This document shows, piece after piece, positions 6,707 through 15,014 of a stretch of DNA of 16,674 nt. The first letter of the stretch is position 1, and every line of letters starts with the position of its first letter. Made by a program: the position numbers and the translations under genes. The stretch is from Candidatus Levybacteria bacterium RIFCSPLOWO2_01_FULL_39_10 (GTDB taxonomy: Bacteria; Patescibacteriota; Microgenomatia; Levybacterales; UBA12049): positions 3,885 to 20,558 of the forward strand of contig MFOV01000024.1 in NCBI GenBank assembly GCA_001782515.1, given 5' to 3'. The notes beneath the pieces were generated by a model. That model saw only the letters and a list, made by a program, of their open reading frames with translations, searched no databases and was not told the DNA's origin.

Positions 6707-9565
6707 ATGTTGCCCCTTATTAAAAGATTATTTGATTCAAACGAAAAAGAAATAGGAAAAATTGCGCCTATTGTTAACAGGATCAGCTCGCTTGAGGAAA
6801 AAACAAAAAAACTCAAAAAGACCGACTTTAAAAAAACAACCGAGGAATTTAAAAAAAGAATTGAAAAAGGGGAGAGTTTAGAGAATATTCTCCCCGAAGC
6901 ATTTGCACTGGTCCGGGAAGCAGCAAGACGTACCATTGGGCAAAGACACTTCGATGTGCAAATTATGGCCTCAATTGTTTTGTCTCAGGGAAAAATAGCA
7001 GAGCAAAAAACTGGCGAGGGAAAAACTCTTTCTGCAGTTCCGGCACTTTATCTTCATGCTTTGACGGGTCGCGGCGTTCACTTGGTAACTGTAAATGATT
7101 ATCTGGCACGACGTGATGCTGGATGGATGGGTCCTATTTTCGATCTTTTGGGAATTTCGGTTTCATCAATAATTTCTGAACAATCTTTTATCTACGATCC
7201 CAAGTTTGCAAATGAGGGGGCAAACGACTTTCGACTTACTCATCTTCGTCCGATTACAAGAAAAGAAGCATACGAAAAAGATGTTACCTATGGAATTAAC
7301 TCAGAGTTTGGGTTTGATTATCTTCGGGATAATATGCAGCAGAATTTTGATAACGTTGTGCAGCGCGGTTTTTACTTCGCAATAGTTGATGAGGTTGACT
7401 CTGTTCTTATTGATGAAGCGCGTACCCCTCACATTATTTCAGCACCTGATGAGACTCCAACCAACAAATATTATGAGTATTCAAAAATAGTTGATAAACT
7501 CTCCTCAGATACCGATTATAAAATAGATGAAAAACTGCACACAGCTCATTTAACAGACCACGGCCTTTCAAAAATTGAAAAACTTTACGGAATTGAAAAT
7601 ATATATGAAAAGGATTTTGATACTGTTTATCACATTGAAGCTGCTCTTAAAGCAAAAACTCTTTACAAAAAAGAAAAAGACTACATTGTCAAAGACGGAC
7701 AGGTGATTTTGGTTGATGAGTTTACAGGAAGGCTTATGGAAGGAAGAAGACTGTCTGAGGGTCTTCATCAGGCAATTGAAGCAAAAGAAGAAGTTGCAAT
7801 CCAGCGTGAATCAAAAACTTTGGCAACAGTATCTCTTCAGAACTACTTCCGAATGTATGAAAGACTTTCGGGTATGACAGGAACGGCGGAAACCGAAGCC
7901 GCGGAATTCCACAAAATTTACGGGCTTGATGTGGTTGTGGTTCCGACCAACAAAGAAATGATAAGACGCGATCACTCTGACTCAATTTATAAAACAGGAC
8001 GCGCAAAATTCTCAGCAGTTGCTTCGGAAATTGAGAAAGCGAATAAGAAGGGACAGCCGGTCCTTATCGGCACGACATCAATTGAAAAAAATGAAATCCT
8101 TTCAGAACTTCTTAGACGCCGCGGCATAAAACACGAGCTTTTGAATGCGAAAAATCATGTAAGAGAAGCTGAAATTATTGCAAAAGCAGGAGAGCGCGGA
8201 GCCGTTACTGTTGCGACAAATATGGCAGGGCGGGGAGTTGACATAATTTTAGGAGGCGCAATACCAGTTAATCCTGATGGAACAGAAAAGACGGGCACAA
8301 AAGAGTTTGAAGATTGGAAAAAGCACCACGATGAGGTTCTTAAGCTCGGAGGACTTTACGTAATAGGAACAGAAAGACATGAGTCGCGCCGCATTGATAA
8401 CCAGCTGAGAGGTAGATCTGGCCGCCAGGGAGATCCGGGCACTTCAAAATTTTTCGTGGCACTTGACGATGATATTATGAGAATTTTTGGAGGCGACCAA
8501 ATAGCAGGCCTTATGACACGGTTTAATCTTCCGGAAGATGTTCCGCTTGAAGCAGGAATTGTATCAAAGGCGATTGAACAGGCGCAGGCAAAAGTTGAAA
8601 GATTTCATTTTGACAGCAGAAAATATCTTGTTGAATATGATGATGTCTTAAATAAGCAAAGAGAAATTATATACTTGCGAAGAAGAAAAATTCTTGAAAG
8701 CCTGAATGAAAAAGATTTCAGGCTTAAAGACGATGTTTTGCAGGATTTAAAAAATTCAATAACAAATGTTGTTATGTCCCAAAGTGCCCAAGGTGATTCT
8801 TCCGAAAAAATAGTAGCGGAGTTTTCAACAATAATTCCTTTTGATGAAAAATCACGTACGGAACTTACAAAAAGACTTGATGCTACGGAGAGCGAGACAG
8901 GGAAAATAAATCTTTTGTTTGATCTCTCAAAATCACTTTATGAGGCGCGGGAGAAACAAATGGGGGGAGATGTTATGCGACAAATCGAAAACTGGGTAAC
9001 CTTATCAGTTATTGATAAATTCTGGATGGACCATTTGGACGCAGTTGACAGTCTTCGTGCAGGAATAGGACTAAGAGCCTATGGACAAAAAGATCCTTTA
9101 GTGGAGTATAAAAATGAAGCATTTAATATGTTTGAAGCGCTCAATTCAGGAATTGAAGACGAAATTTCTCATAGAATTTTTAAAGTTCACATAGCAACAC
9201 CCGAGCCCTCTGGGTCAGAGACCCTCTTGGGTCGGCGACATCAGCACGTTCATACAGTTGAGAAGCCGGCAGGAGGGGATATGGGAGCCGATGAAACCCC
9301 ACAAAAAGCAAATAGCAAAAAGCAATTAGCAACTAGCAATCAGCCATTAGTTCGAAGATCAACAACCTCGAGTTCGGCCTCGATACCCGTTTCATCGCCG
9401 AATCCGATTGCTGCATCGGTTCCAAACATTTCAAGAATTACTACGAATCAAAACGCATCTGAGGTTTCAAATGTTCAAACTGTTAAGAAACAAAAAATCG
9501 GAAGAAATGATCCTTGTTGGTGTGGAAGTGGCAAGAAGTATAAACGTTGTCATTATCCGAACTGA
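6707..9565 (+). CDS. secA: Preprotein translocase ATPase SecA
   Basis: Motor of the Sec pathway that pushes unfolded preproteins through SecYEG at the membrane. In NBD1, Walker A is KTGEGKT (101-107) and Walker B/DEAD-like is VDEVDSVLIDEARTP (227-241). The preprotein cross-linking region follows (DEFTGRLMEGRR). NBD2 shows NMAGRGVDIILGG and the arginine finger region QLRGRSGRQGDPG. An insertion of roughly 30 residues (AIPVNPDGTEKT to HHDEVLKLGG) lies after the ILGG motif. The helical wing/scaffold segment WVTLSVIDKFWMDHLD is intact. The tail ends in a SEC-C zinc site, with Cys937, Cys939, Cys948 and His949 in NDPCWCGSGKKYKRCH. The 952 aa make it longer than most SecAs, through the insertion and a ~100-aa Ser/Thr/Asn-rich linker carrying a DNA heptamer repeat. 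The gene appears leaderless and monocistronic. Confidence 0.97.
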   Translation: MLPLIKRLFDSNEKEIGKIAPIVNRISSLEEKTKKLKKTDFKKTTEEFKKRIEKGESLENILPEAFALVREAARRTIGQRHFDVQIMASIVLSQGKIAEQKTGEGKTLSAVPALYLHALTGRGVHLVTVNDYLARRDAGWMGPIFDLLGISVSSIISEQSFIYDPKFANEGANDFRLTHLRPITRKEAYEKDVTYGINSEFGFDYLRDNMQQNFDNVVQRGFYFAIVDEVDSVLIDEARTPHIISAPDETPTNKYYEYSKIVDKLSSDTDYKIDEKLHTAHLTDHGLSKIEKLYGIENIYEKDFDTVYHIEAALKAKTLYKKEKDYIVKDGQVILVDEFTGRLMEGRRLSEGLHQAIEAKEEVAIQRESKTLATVSLQNYFRMYERLSGMTGTAETEAAEFHKIYGLDVVVVPTNKEMIRRDHSDSIYKTGRAKFSAVASEIEKANKKGQPVLIGTTSIEKNEILSELLRRRGIKHELLNAKNHVREAEIIAKAGERGAVTVATNMAGRGVDIILGGAIPVNPDGTEKTGTKEFEDWKKHHDEVLKLGGLYVIGTERHESRRIDNQLRGRSGRQGDPGTSKFFVALDDDIMRIFGGDQIAGLMTRFNLPEDVPLEAGIVSKAIEQAQAKVERFHFDSRKYLVEYDDVLNKQREIIYLRRRKILESLNEKDFRLKDDVLQDLKNSITNVVMSQSAQGDSSEKIVAEFSTIIPFDEKSRTELTKRLDATESETGKINLLFDLSKSLYEAREKQMGGDVMRQIENWVTLSVIDKFWMDHLDAVDSLRAGIGLRAYGQKDPLVEYKNEAFNMFEALNSGIEDEISHRIFKVHIATPEPSGSETLLGRRHQHVHTVEKPAGGDMGADETPQKANSKKQLATSNQPLVRRSTTSSSASIPVSSPNPIAASVPNISRITTNQNASEVSNVQTVKKQKIGRNDPCWCGSGKKYKRCHYPN
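9307..9348 (+). repeat. Six-unit heptanucleotide tandem repeat inside secA
   Basis: Six tandem 7-nt units of the form AGCAANN: AGCAAAT, AGCAAAA, AGCAATT, AGCAACT, AGCAATC and AGCCATT. They lie in the disordered linker before the SEC-C tail. Since 7 is not a multiple of 3, gain or loss of one unit would shift the frame and remove the zinc tail; six units (42 nt) keep it in frame. Confidence 0.85.
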
Positions 9566-9848
9566 TTAGATTGATATAGCAAGATAAACTTCACTTTTCA
9601 ACACCGCACAGTGAGCAATTTTACCTATATAGAAAAGTATCAGAAGATAACATGGTTTTCTGAGCATTTTAATGCTATAGGATAGAGTTTATAACCACCG
9701 GTTACCATATGGTAAGGAAGATTCCCTATATTATAGTAGTAAAAAGGCGGCTTTTCTTAATTTAGGAATAAGGATTTGGGTAATCCACGCAAATGCCCCG
9801 TAAAATCCTAATACATGAGATAAAATGAATAAATAAAGGTTTTGCCTA
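9566..9848. other. Intergenic region with a 14-bp palindrome
   Basis: This gap of 283 nt lies between the convergent ends of secA (plus) and the DUF2079 gene (minus). I see no convincing ORF or RNA gene. It contains a perfect palindrome TTACCATATGGTAA (9702-9715), a short inverted repeat AGCATT/AATGCT (9663-9676) and a small hairpin GGATT/AATCC (9774-9788). None is followed by a clear U-tract, so no terminator can be assigned for either gene. The palindrome could be a protein-binding site or chance. Confidence 0.5.
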
Positions 9849-11312
9849 CTAATTTTCCACCTTTTCAAACAAGTAGAAATGCTCACTCTTGAATTGAAGT
9901 TTGTGGTCCTTGCTTGATAAAAGAATTGGGATAAGTTTATTTTCGTATTCCTTTGGATTGTAATTGCTTATTATTCTGTTCTGTGTAATAAGAGCTATGT
10001 ATTTCGCAGACTCTGTTGCACTTGGCACTGTAAATGCAAGGTCACGGTGACTAATATGGGGTCGAATTTCAAGAGAAGAGGTGATAAATGCATCTTTGGG
10101 TATGCTTTGTAAAACTTTCTCAAAATCTCTATCCTCTTGCGTTACATTATAGATATAGCACGAGCAAGAAGGCGTTGTTGGTAACGGACTGTAATGGTAA
10201 TTGACTCGTAGTGCAATAAAGAGAAATATTCCAGCAACAGCATACAAAATAATTGTTGCAAAGTGTTTGGTAAATTTGAGATGTGTTAGTACCCACTGTA
10301 AATAATAGAAGCCAAATATCGTTGCTAGTATTAGACCAGGCGTTATACCACTATCATAGTGAAATACAGTGGTTTCTGTTCCTCTTAACACATTTATTGC
10401 AAGCTCTGGTGCTGAAAGAAGCAACCAGGGGAGTCCTAGAAGCGGTAGAAAGGCAAATGGCTTGAGAAGAAGTATGTAATAGTCAGATGTCGTTTTGTTA
10501 AAAAGAAATGTTCTCAGAAAATGGTCAGCATCCATGTTATTCTTGATAAGACTTGGTACTGGATTTGTGCTTCCATCGCCTAATCCCTGCAACGCCCAAT
10601 GCATCCCAGTTGGACTGAAATGAGGCATTACGACATTAACCATAGTAAAAAACCATGCAATTCCGATAACAAATGTTGCAAGCCCAATCCAGCGTTTCTT
10701 AAAAACAAAAAAGACAGCAAGACCAAGCATAGCAATACTCAATGAAATGTTTTCTTTTGTCAGCAAGGCAAGGAAAACAAACAGGCCATACCATCTCCAC
10801 TTTTTAATATAAGCAAAATAGAAAGCAAATAAAATAAATGGTATTGCAAGAGAAACGCCATGGAACTCATAGATGTCAGTCCATAGCATTCCAGGATTCA
10901 GGAGATACGAAATAACGATAATCAGGGATATTATTTTGTTTTTCAGTAACCGAAGCGAGAGAAGATAGACAGGTATAGCACCTAGGGCCAAAAAGACGGA
11001 TTCAGATGCAATAAGCATCCGTACGTCATCCCAAATAAGGTAGAGTGGAGAAAGTAAAACGAGGATAAGATCTGCATGGATAGAGAAACGGGACATAAAC
11101 TCATCAGGATTTCGAAGCTGGAAAAAATGACCATGCAGAGTATACCAGAGTGTTTGGTCCATGTTTGAAAGGTCGAATCGTGATGCAAACGCATCATGCC
11201 TAAGGATAGAAAGCGTGACCATTGTACCGATATAAAGACATATGAGGAGCAGAAGAACAACCTTGTCCCAGTTCCTAAGCAGAAAATATTGTAAGTATCC
11301 TTTTAATTTCAT
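9849..11312 (-). CDS. DUF2079 polytopic membrane protein (GT-C-like)
   Basis: Integral membrane protein of 487 aa with about 10 hydrophobic segments between residues 17 and 370 and a soluble C-terminal domain from about 390. Family hallmarks, as I know them, are RFDLSNMDQTLWYTLHG (45-61), SRFSIHADLIL (74-84), NPGMLWTDIYEFH (139-151), LTKENISL (184-191), VMPHFSP (228-234) and FHYDSGITP (317-325). Acidic and His residues on the first loops resemble GT-C glycosyltransferases, so transfer of sugars from a lipid-linked donor is possible, but no activity can be assigned from sequence alone. It is the only long minus-strand gene here and faces secA. The short ATG leader lacks a Shine-Dalgarno. The nearest -10 is TATACT on the minus strand (11334-11329). 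Confidence 0.85.
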   Translation of the reverse strand: MKLKGYLQYFLLRNWDKVVLLLLICLYIGTMVTLSILRHDAFASRFDLSNMDQTLWYTLHGHFFQLRNPDEFMSRFSIHADLILVLLSPLYLIWDDVRMLIASESVFLALGAIPVYLLSLRLLKNKIISLIIVISYLLNPGMLWTDIYEFHGVSLAIPFILFAFYFAYIKKWRWYGLFVFLALLTKENISLSIAMLGLAVFFVFKKRWIGLATFVIGIAWFFTMVNVVMPHFSPTGMHWALQGLGDGSTNPVPSLIKNNMDADHFLRTFLFNKTTSDYYILLLKPFAFLPLLGLPWLLLSAPELAINVLRGTETTVFHYDSGITPGLILATIFGFYYLQWVLTHLKFTKHFATIILYAVAGIFLFIALRVNYHYSPLPTTPSCSCYIYNVTQEDRDFEKVLQSIPKDAFITSSLEIRPHISHRDLAFTVPSATESAKYIALITQNRIISNYNPKEYENKLIPILLSSKDHKLQFKSEHFYLFEKVEN

Positions 11313-11328
11313 AATACGGTTTTAGGAA

Positions 11329-11334
11329 AGTATA
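11329..11334 (-). promoter_or_regulatory. Possible -10 box of the DUF2079 gene
   Basis: On the minus strand TATACT ends 16 nt before the ATG, giving a predicted leader of about 9-10 nt without a Shine-Dalgarno. No convincing -35 box lies at 16-18 nt spacing, so support is limited to the -10 match. Confidence 0.35.
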
Positions 11335-11467
11335 GGTAGAAACGACAAAAAACATACCCATGCACTATTTTGAACTTTATGCAGTTACTTGAAGTAAATT
11401 TCCTTCATAAATCCTAGTATAGCAAATATAAATAATGATAAACTGCAAGTGTAGGCTACTTGCTCTT

Positions 11468-11623
11468 ATGGAAAATTCATGGTATTCAAAAAGTATCTCT
11501 GACGAGCTTAAAAGTCTTCATTCTGACGAAAATGGTTTAACGCAAGAAGAAGCAAAGGTTCGTATTGAAAAGTATGGACTCAATAAGTTACCAGATGCTA
11601 AGTTAGATAGCTTACGACTTTAA
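11468..11623 (+). pseudogene. Remnant of a cation-transporting P-type ATPase (N-terminal domain only)
   Basis: The 51-aa reading frame MENSWYSKSISDELKSL... continues with ENGLTQEEAKVRIEKYGLNK and LPDAKLDSL. This matches the N-terminal cytoplasmic domain (Cation_ATPase_N) of calcium/magnesium-type P-type ATPases, in which the GLTxxEAxxRxxxYGxN core is diagnostic. Full proteins are ~850-900 aa. Here the frame stops right where the first membrane helix should begin, and neither the phosphorylation motif DKTGT nor any membrane segment follows in any frame before the next gene at 11689. It is therefore a 3'-deleted relic. An in-frame ATG at 11435 exists, but homology begins at 11468. The palindrome GACTTTAAAGTC (11608-11619) lies at the breakpoint. 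A retained role as a free small domain is possible but unsupported. Confidence 0.7.
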
Positions 11624-11674
11624 AGTCATAATAATTAAGTATTTCATTGATACACCATTGGATCTAAAAGGGTG

Positions 11675-11680
11675 TAAAAT
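11675..11680 (+). promoter_or_regulatory. -10 box for the 161-aa gene, leaderless
   Basis: TAAAAT preceded by TG, the same sequence as at lysS, ends 8 nt before the ATG at 11689. No Shine-Dalgarno is present. No good -35 at normal spacing; TTGATA at 11647-11652 is too far away (22 nt). Confidence 0.45.
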
Positions 11681-11688
11681 ATCCTTAG

Positions 11689-12174
11689 ATGAAAAGGTTA
11701 GATGAAACTATTCTTTATCGAAAATTTACCTCTACGATAAATCCTGTTCCAAAGAAAGAAACAAGACTTGATCAGCTTGCAAAAATGACTGAGGGTAGGT
11801 TGTTTACCGCTTCGGCAGTTTGGCCTTTCGATTTTTTCCCAAATAAAATATTTATTGAACAGAAACAAATAATAATAGTTTACAAACAATTTTTCCTAAC
11901 AACTCAAGACTACCATATTTTAATAGAAGATATTCTAATGCCTATTGTAGAGACGGGTGTATTTTTTGCAACTCTAAAACTAGAGCTTGGCCCAGGAGGT
12001 TTCCAGCAAAATCCACCCGCAATTGAGTATTTAAGGAAAAGGGATGCCTTAAAAATTAAAAGAATAATTGTTGGGTTACTTATTTGTCACAAAGAAAAAA
12101 TTGACTTTTCAGGGATAACACCACAGGAAATCCTTGAGAAAGTTGAAGAGATAGGACGGGTTAAAGGAAATTAG
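11689..12174 (+). CDS. Conserved-looking protein of unknown function, possibly PH-like, 161 aa
   Basis: I cannot name the family with certainty. The protein has no signal peptide and no true membrane helix. A segment WPFDFFPNKIFIEQKQIIIVY (starts at 45; first residues WPFDFFP) begins a run of alternating hydrophobic residues, suggesting beta strands. It continues through ILIEDILMPIVETGVFFATLK and ends with a helical part (YLRKRDALKIKRIIVGLL, 114-131). An aromatic-rich strand set closed by a C-terminal helix resembles bacterial PH-like (bPH) domains, and I associate similar proteins with CPR genomes; that is recollection and inference, not a search. The gene stands alone, with a leaderless-type promoter. 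Confidence 0.6.
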   Translation: MKRLDETILYRKFTSTINPVPKKETRLDQLAKMTEGRLFTASAVWPFDFFPNKIFIEQKQIIIVYKQFFLTTQDYHILIEDILMPIVETGVFFATLKLELGPGGFQQNPPAIEYLRKRDALKIKRIIVGLLICHKEKIDFSGITPQEILEKVEEIGRVKGN

Positions 12175-12487
12175 AGTTTTAAGATGAAGCAGTATTGATT
12201 TATTCCCTTCCCGGTTAAGGATGGTGCAGGAGTATGAAGAGTCGAACCTGTGTGGTCACCTATATGAAAGCACTTCAAGAAGTGTCATTATCCTAATTGA
12301 TTTGATTGTTTTGACGGGCTAAACGATTCATTTAAACACCTCTTATAACAGAATTTTCAGCCTCATAAAAATTCCAGAAATTAAAAGATTTTTAGCTGAT
12401 AAAAAATCTATAAGTCCATTTTTACAACAACCCGCTGCCATGTGGTAAATTATGAAATTGCTTCATTTTTATTGTTATACTTAGAAT
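12175..12487. other. Intergenic region, no gene recognised
   Basis: This gap of 313 nt lies between the 161-aa gene and the ABC exporter. It holds small hairpins, CACTT/AAGTG around 12270-12283 and AGATTTTT/AAAAATCT (12386-12393/12402-12409), neither with a T-tract. An ORF of 20 codons (12234-12296) lacks a usable ribosome site. The ABC exporter promoter is at its right end. I see nothing else. Confidence 0.5.
12473..12481 (+). promoter_or_regulatory. Extended -10 promoter of the ABC exporter, leaderless
   Basis: TGTTATACT is an extended -10 (TGn plus TATACT, 12476-12481) ending 6 nt before the GTG start at 12488. Initiation should fall on the G of GTG. There is no Shine-Dalgarno, which supports both the promoter and the choice of start. 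Confidence 0.6.
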
Positions 12488-14269
12488 GTGAGAAAAAGCT
12501 TAAGCTATGGATTTAAAGCTCTTAATCTAGCATGGAAAGCAAATGGATTTTATGCAGTTCTTGCTATTCTCAGTAAGTTATATGACAGTACTATTTATCC
12601 ACTCATACAAGTTCTCCTTTTATCAATACTTCTTGATTTGTTAGCACAGGATAAAAGCTTAACTCTATTTAATTTGGGATGGATAATAGTTATCTATTTA
12701 TTAGCATCGCTAGTAAAACTTAGTTTAAAAAGCTTTCTTGATGTTAAAGAAGCATTTTTACAAACCCAGCAGGAGGGTTATATTGACCTTTTGATAAGTA
12801 AAAAGTTAACTGAGCTAGATCCAGCCACTTTCGAAAATCCAGAATTCCAAGATCTATTAGCTCAGCTTGATGGGATAAAAGGAACACTGCAAATGCATCT
12901 GGTAAGGTTCACAAGCCTTATTGATGCTGTTTTTAAATTTATTACAGCAACTGTTATACTATCTTTCACTTTTCCTCTTTTTGCTCCTCTTATTATTATC
13001 GCAACCATTCCATCATACATTACTTGGGATAGATTCAGAGTAAAAACTTGGCCGTATTATGTAGAGAAGAAATCAATTGTAACGAGAGTCACCCAGTATA
13101 TAAAAAATTTATTATCCTCAGACTCAACATCTAAAGAAGCAATTATCTTCCAAACAGGCCCTGTTTTGCTAAGTAAGATAAAGAAGGAACAGAAATCTTA
13201 CTTTTCAGAATTCGCAAAAGCTAACGACCCCTGGATAATAAATATTTTATTAGCCAGAGTTTTACAGTTTGGTGTTTTTGCTTATACACAATATCTGAAC
13301 TTATCCAGAGTATTGCAAGGCACTTTATCTATTGGTCAGTTTACTCTTGTTTTCCAACAATCCTTAGCTCTTACATTGAGTGCTGAAGAAATCTTAAATC
13401 AATACTCAAGCATATCAGCACGGAATAAATATCTCGATAAATTTTTTGACTTCTTGGAAACAGAAAAAGTCATCACTTCACCCCCTGAACCTGTGACTAT
13501 TCCAAATAAACCAGAACCTCCAATTGTCGAATTTAAAAATATATCCTTCAGATATCCAGGCACTGAAAGGGATATCCTCAAGGGTTTCAACTTAATCATT
13601 AAAACCGGTGAGAAGGTTGCGTTAGTCGGAGAGAATGGAGCTGGGAAAACTACTTTAATAAAACTAATGCTTCGATTTTACGATGCTACTGAAGGTGAGG
13701 TATTGATTAACGGAGTCAATATAAAAAATTTAAACCTTGATGAATGGCACAAATATATTGGAGCTTTATTCCAAGACTTTATTAAATATCAGTTTACCTT
13801 TAAAGAAAATGTTTATTTTGGAGATTTAACAAAAAAACAGGAAGAAGAATTTTTAAAAGAGGCGATTGAAAAATCTGGAGCAGATAAGTATCTTGACACC
13901 TTACCAGATAAATATGACCAGGTAGTTGGTAAAATGTTCGAAGGAGGAATTGATTTGTCAGGAGGTCAGTGGCAAAAATTGGCATTAGCCAGAGCATTCT
14001 TTAGAAATGCACCAATACTTGTTCTTGATGAGCCTACAAGCGCAATAGATGCTAAAGCTGAATATGAAATATTTGAAAATGTTCAAAAACTTCAAAAAGA
14101 CAAAACTGTTATTATTATTTCCCACCGTTTTTCTACAGTTAGAAATGCTGACAGAATACTTGTATTAGATGAGGGTAAGATAATAGAGGAGGGAAGCCAT
14201 AATTACCTTATGGAAAAGAAGGGACTTTATGCTGAATTGTTTAATATTCAGGCAAAAGGTTATAAATAA
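12488..14269 (+). CDS. ABC exporter half-transporter (membrane domain fused to ATPase)
   Basis: A 593-aa protein with an N-terminal transmembrane domain (about 1-330; hydrophobic stretches near 20-50, 62-78, 150-178 and 250-295) and a C-terminal nucleotide-binding domain. The ATPase motifs are complete: Walker A GENGAGKTT (381-389), Q-loop Gln429, signature LSGGQ (490-494), Walker B ILVLDEP (510-516) with catalytic Glu515, and H-loop His546 in ISHRFSTV. As a half-transporter it should work as a homodimer at the cytoplasmic membrane. The substrate cannot be read; lipids, peptides or drugs are all possible, and no precursor peptide or peptidase-domain gene is adjacent. The start is GTG: the overlapping ATG at 12486 reads ATGTGA and stops at once. 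The gene stands alone. Confidence 0.9.
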   Translation: MRKSLSYGFKALNLAWKANGFYAVLAILSKLYDSTIYPLIQVLLLSILLDLLAQDKSLTLFNLGWIIVIYLLASLVKLSLKSFLDVKEAFLQTQQEGYIDLLISKKLTELDPATFENPEFQDLLAQLDGIKGTLQMHLVRFTSLIDAVFKFITATVILSFTFPLFAPLIIIATIPSYITWDRFRVKTWPYYVEKKSIVTRVTQYIKNLLSSDSTSKEAIIFQTGPVLLSKIKKEQKSYFSEFAKANDPWIINILLARVLQFGVFAYTQYLNLSRVLQGTLSIGQFTLVFQQSLALTLSAEEILNQYSSISARNKYLDKFFDFLETEKVITSPPEPVTIPNKPEPPIVEFKNISFRYPGTERDILKGFNLIIKTGEKVALVGENGAGKTTLIKLMLRFYDATEGEVLINGVNIKNLNLDEWHKYIGALFQDFIKYQFTFKENVYFGDLTKKQEEEFLKEAIEKSGADKYLDTLPDKYDQVVGKMFEGGIDLSGGQWQKLALARAFFRNAPILVLDEPTSAIDAKAEYEIFENVQKLQKDKTVIIISHRFSTVRNADRILVLDEGKIIEEGSHNYLMEKKGLYAELFNIQAKGYK

Positions 14270-14349
14270 TTGTGCGGTAGCCTATTTGAATAGCAGTTCC
14301 CTCTTTCACTAAAGTTACAGAAGGGCAAAGCAAGAAAATGCCTCAGGTA

Positions 14350-14378
14350 TTGACAGGGAGTAAAGAAAAATATATAAT
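14350..14378 (+). promoter_or_regulatory. Consensus sigma-70 promoter of the toxin-antitoxin operon
   Basis: TTGACA (14350-14355), a 17-nt spacer and TATAAT (14373-14378): both hexamers are perfect and the spacing is optimal. Transcription should begin near 14385, inside the operator, leaving a leader of about 14 nt without a Shine-Dalgarno. Confidence 0.9.
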
Positions 14379-14394
14379 TAGCTAACTTAGCTAA
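14378..14394 (+). promoter_or_regulatory. Double palindromic operator of the toxin-antitoxin operon
   Basis: TTAGCTAACTTAGCTAA is two copies of the 8-bp perfect palindrome TTAGCTAA separated by one C. It overlaps the last base of the -10 box and covers the predicted start site. This is where antitoxin or toxin-antitoxin complexes of the Phd/YefM family usually bind to repress their own operon. Confidence 0.75.
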
Positions 14395-14398
14395 GTAT

Positions 14399-14632
14399 AT
14401 GCAAATCATTAATATTCACCAAGCAAAGACAAATCTTTCACGCCTCATTGCTGATGTTCTTTCCGGAAAAGACGTTGTAATTGCTAAGTCAGGTAAACCG
14501 GTTGTCAAATTAGTAGCCTACAAAGAGAAAGTAAAACCTCGCAAATTCGGCTTGTGGAAAGGTAAAATTTGGGTTGCTGATGATTTTGATGCTGAAGACG
14601 AGGAAATAAATAAACTTTTCTATGGCGAGTAA
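14399..14632 (+). CDS. Type II antitoxin, Phd/YefM family
   Basis: A 77-aa antitoxin that should bind and neutralise the PIN toxin encoded downstream and repress the shared promoter. The N-terminal ~45 residues are the Phd/YefM DNA-binding and dimerisation domain: INIHQAKTNLSRLIADVLSG (4-23), then the GKPVVKLVAY strand. The C-terminal tail is the likely toxin-wrapping part, with GLWKGKIWVADDFDAEDEEI (51-70) followed by NKLFYGE. The DDFD segment is typical of antitoxins paired with VapC-like toxins. Length is normal. It overlaps the toxin gene by 11 nt, which fixes the antitoxin-first order and suggests coupled translation. The consensus promoter and double palindrome directly upstream fit autoregulation. 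Confidence 0.88.
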   Translation: MQIINIHQAKTNLSRLIADVLSGKDVVIAKSGKPVVKLVAYKEKVKPRKFGLWKGKIWVADDFDAEDEEINKLFYGE

Positions 14633-15014
14633 AAGATTTCTAATAGATACCCAAGTTTTTATTTGGCTGATGGAGAAAAGTAATAAATTTCCTTCCAGCT
14701 TATTTGATGTTTTAAGTAGTCCTCAGAATCAAATATTTCTTAGCGTTGCAAGCGTTTGGGAAATAATTATTAAAAAAGAGAAGAAAAAGTTAAAGTTATC
14801 AGCAAATATTAAGGCGGACGCAGTTAAAAGTGGTTTTAGTATACTTCCTATAGAAATGGAACATGTGTTAGGAATTGAAAAATTGCCTCATATACATAAA
14901 GATCCTTTTGATAGAATTTTAATTGCTCAGTCCAAAGTCGAAAGACTCATTTTCATAACAGTAGATAAAACACTTCATCGGTACAACACTAAGTTTTTGA
15001 AATTAAAAAACTAA
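14622..15014 (+). CDS. PIN-domain ribonuclease toxin, VapC-like
   Basis: A 130-aa PIN-domain nuclease expected to cleave RNA (tRNA or rRNA in characterised VapCs) with Mg2+ when free of antitoxin. The four acidic active-site positions are present: Asp9 in FLIDTQVFIW, Glu47 in SVWEIIIK, Asp97 in HKDPFDRILIAQ and Asp115 in TVDKTLHRY. It therefore appears intact and active. There is no Shine-Dalgarno before the ATG, and translation probably depends on ribosomes finishing the overlapping antitoxin. Its stop codon overlaps by 3 nt the stop of an oppositely oriented orphan antitoxin gene (15011-15160), so the two genes converge and transcripts from that gene would be antisense to this toxin. Confidence 0.9.
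   Translation: MASKRFLIDTQVFIWLMEKSNKFPSSLFDVLSSPQNQIFLSVASVWEIIIKKEKKKLKLSANIKADAVKSGFSILPIEMEHVLGIEKLPHIHKDPFDRILIAQSKVERLIFITVDKTLHRYNTKFLKLKN

Noticed and set aside
12222..12248. tRNA-like 3' end on the minus strand (GGTTCGA followed by CACCA)
   Set aside because: The flanks do not form a T-stem or acceptor stem, and there is no anticodon arm upstream.
12234..12296. Micro-ORF of 20 codons
   Set aside because: The only purine-rich stretch lies directly against the ATG, there is no promoter, and the peptide has no recognisable character.
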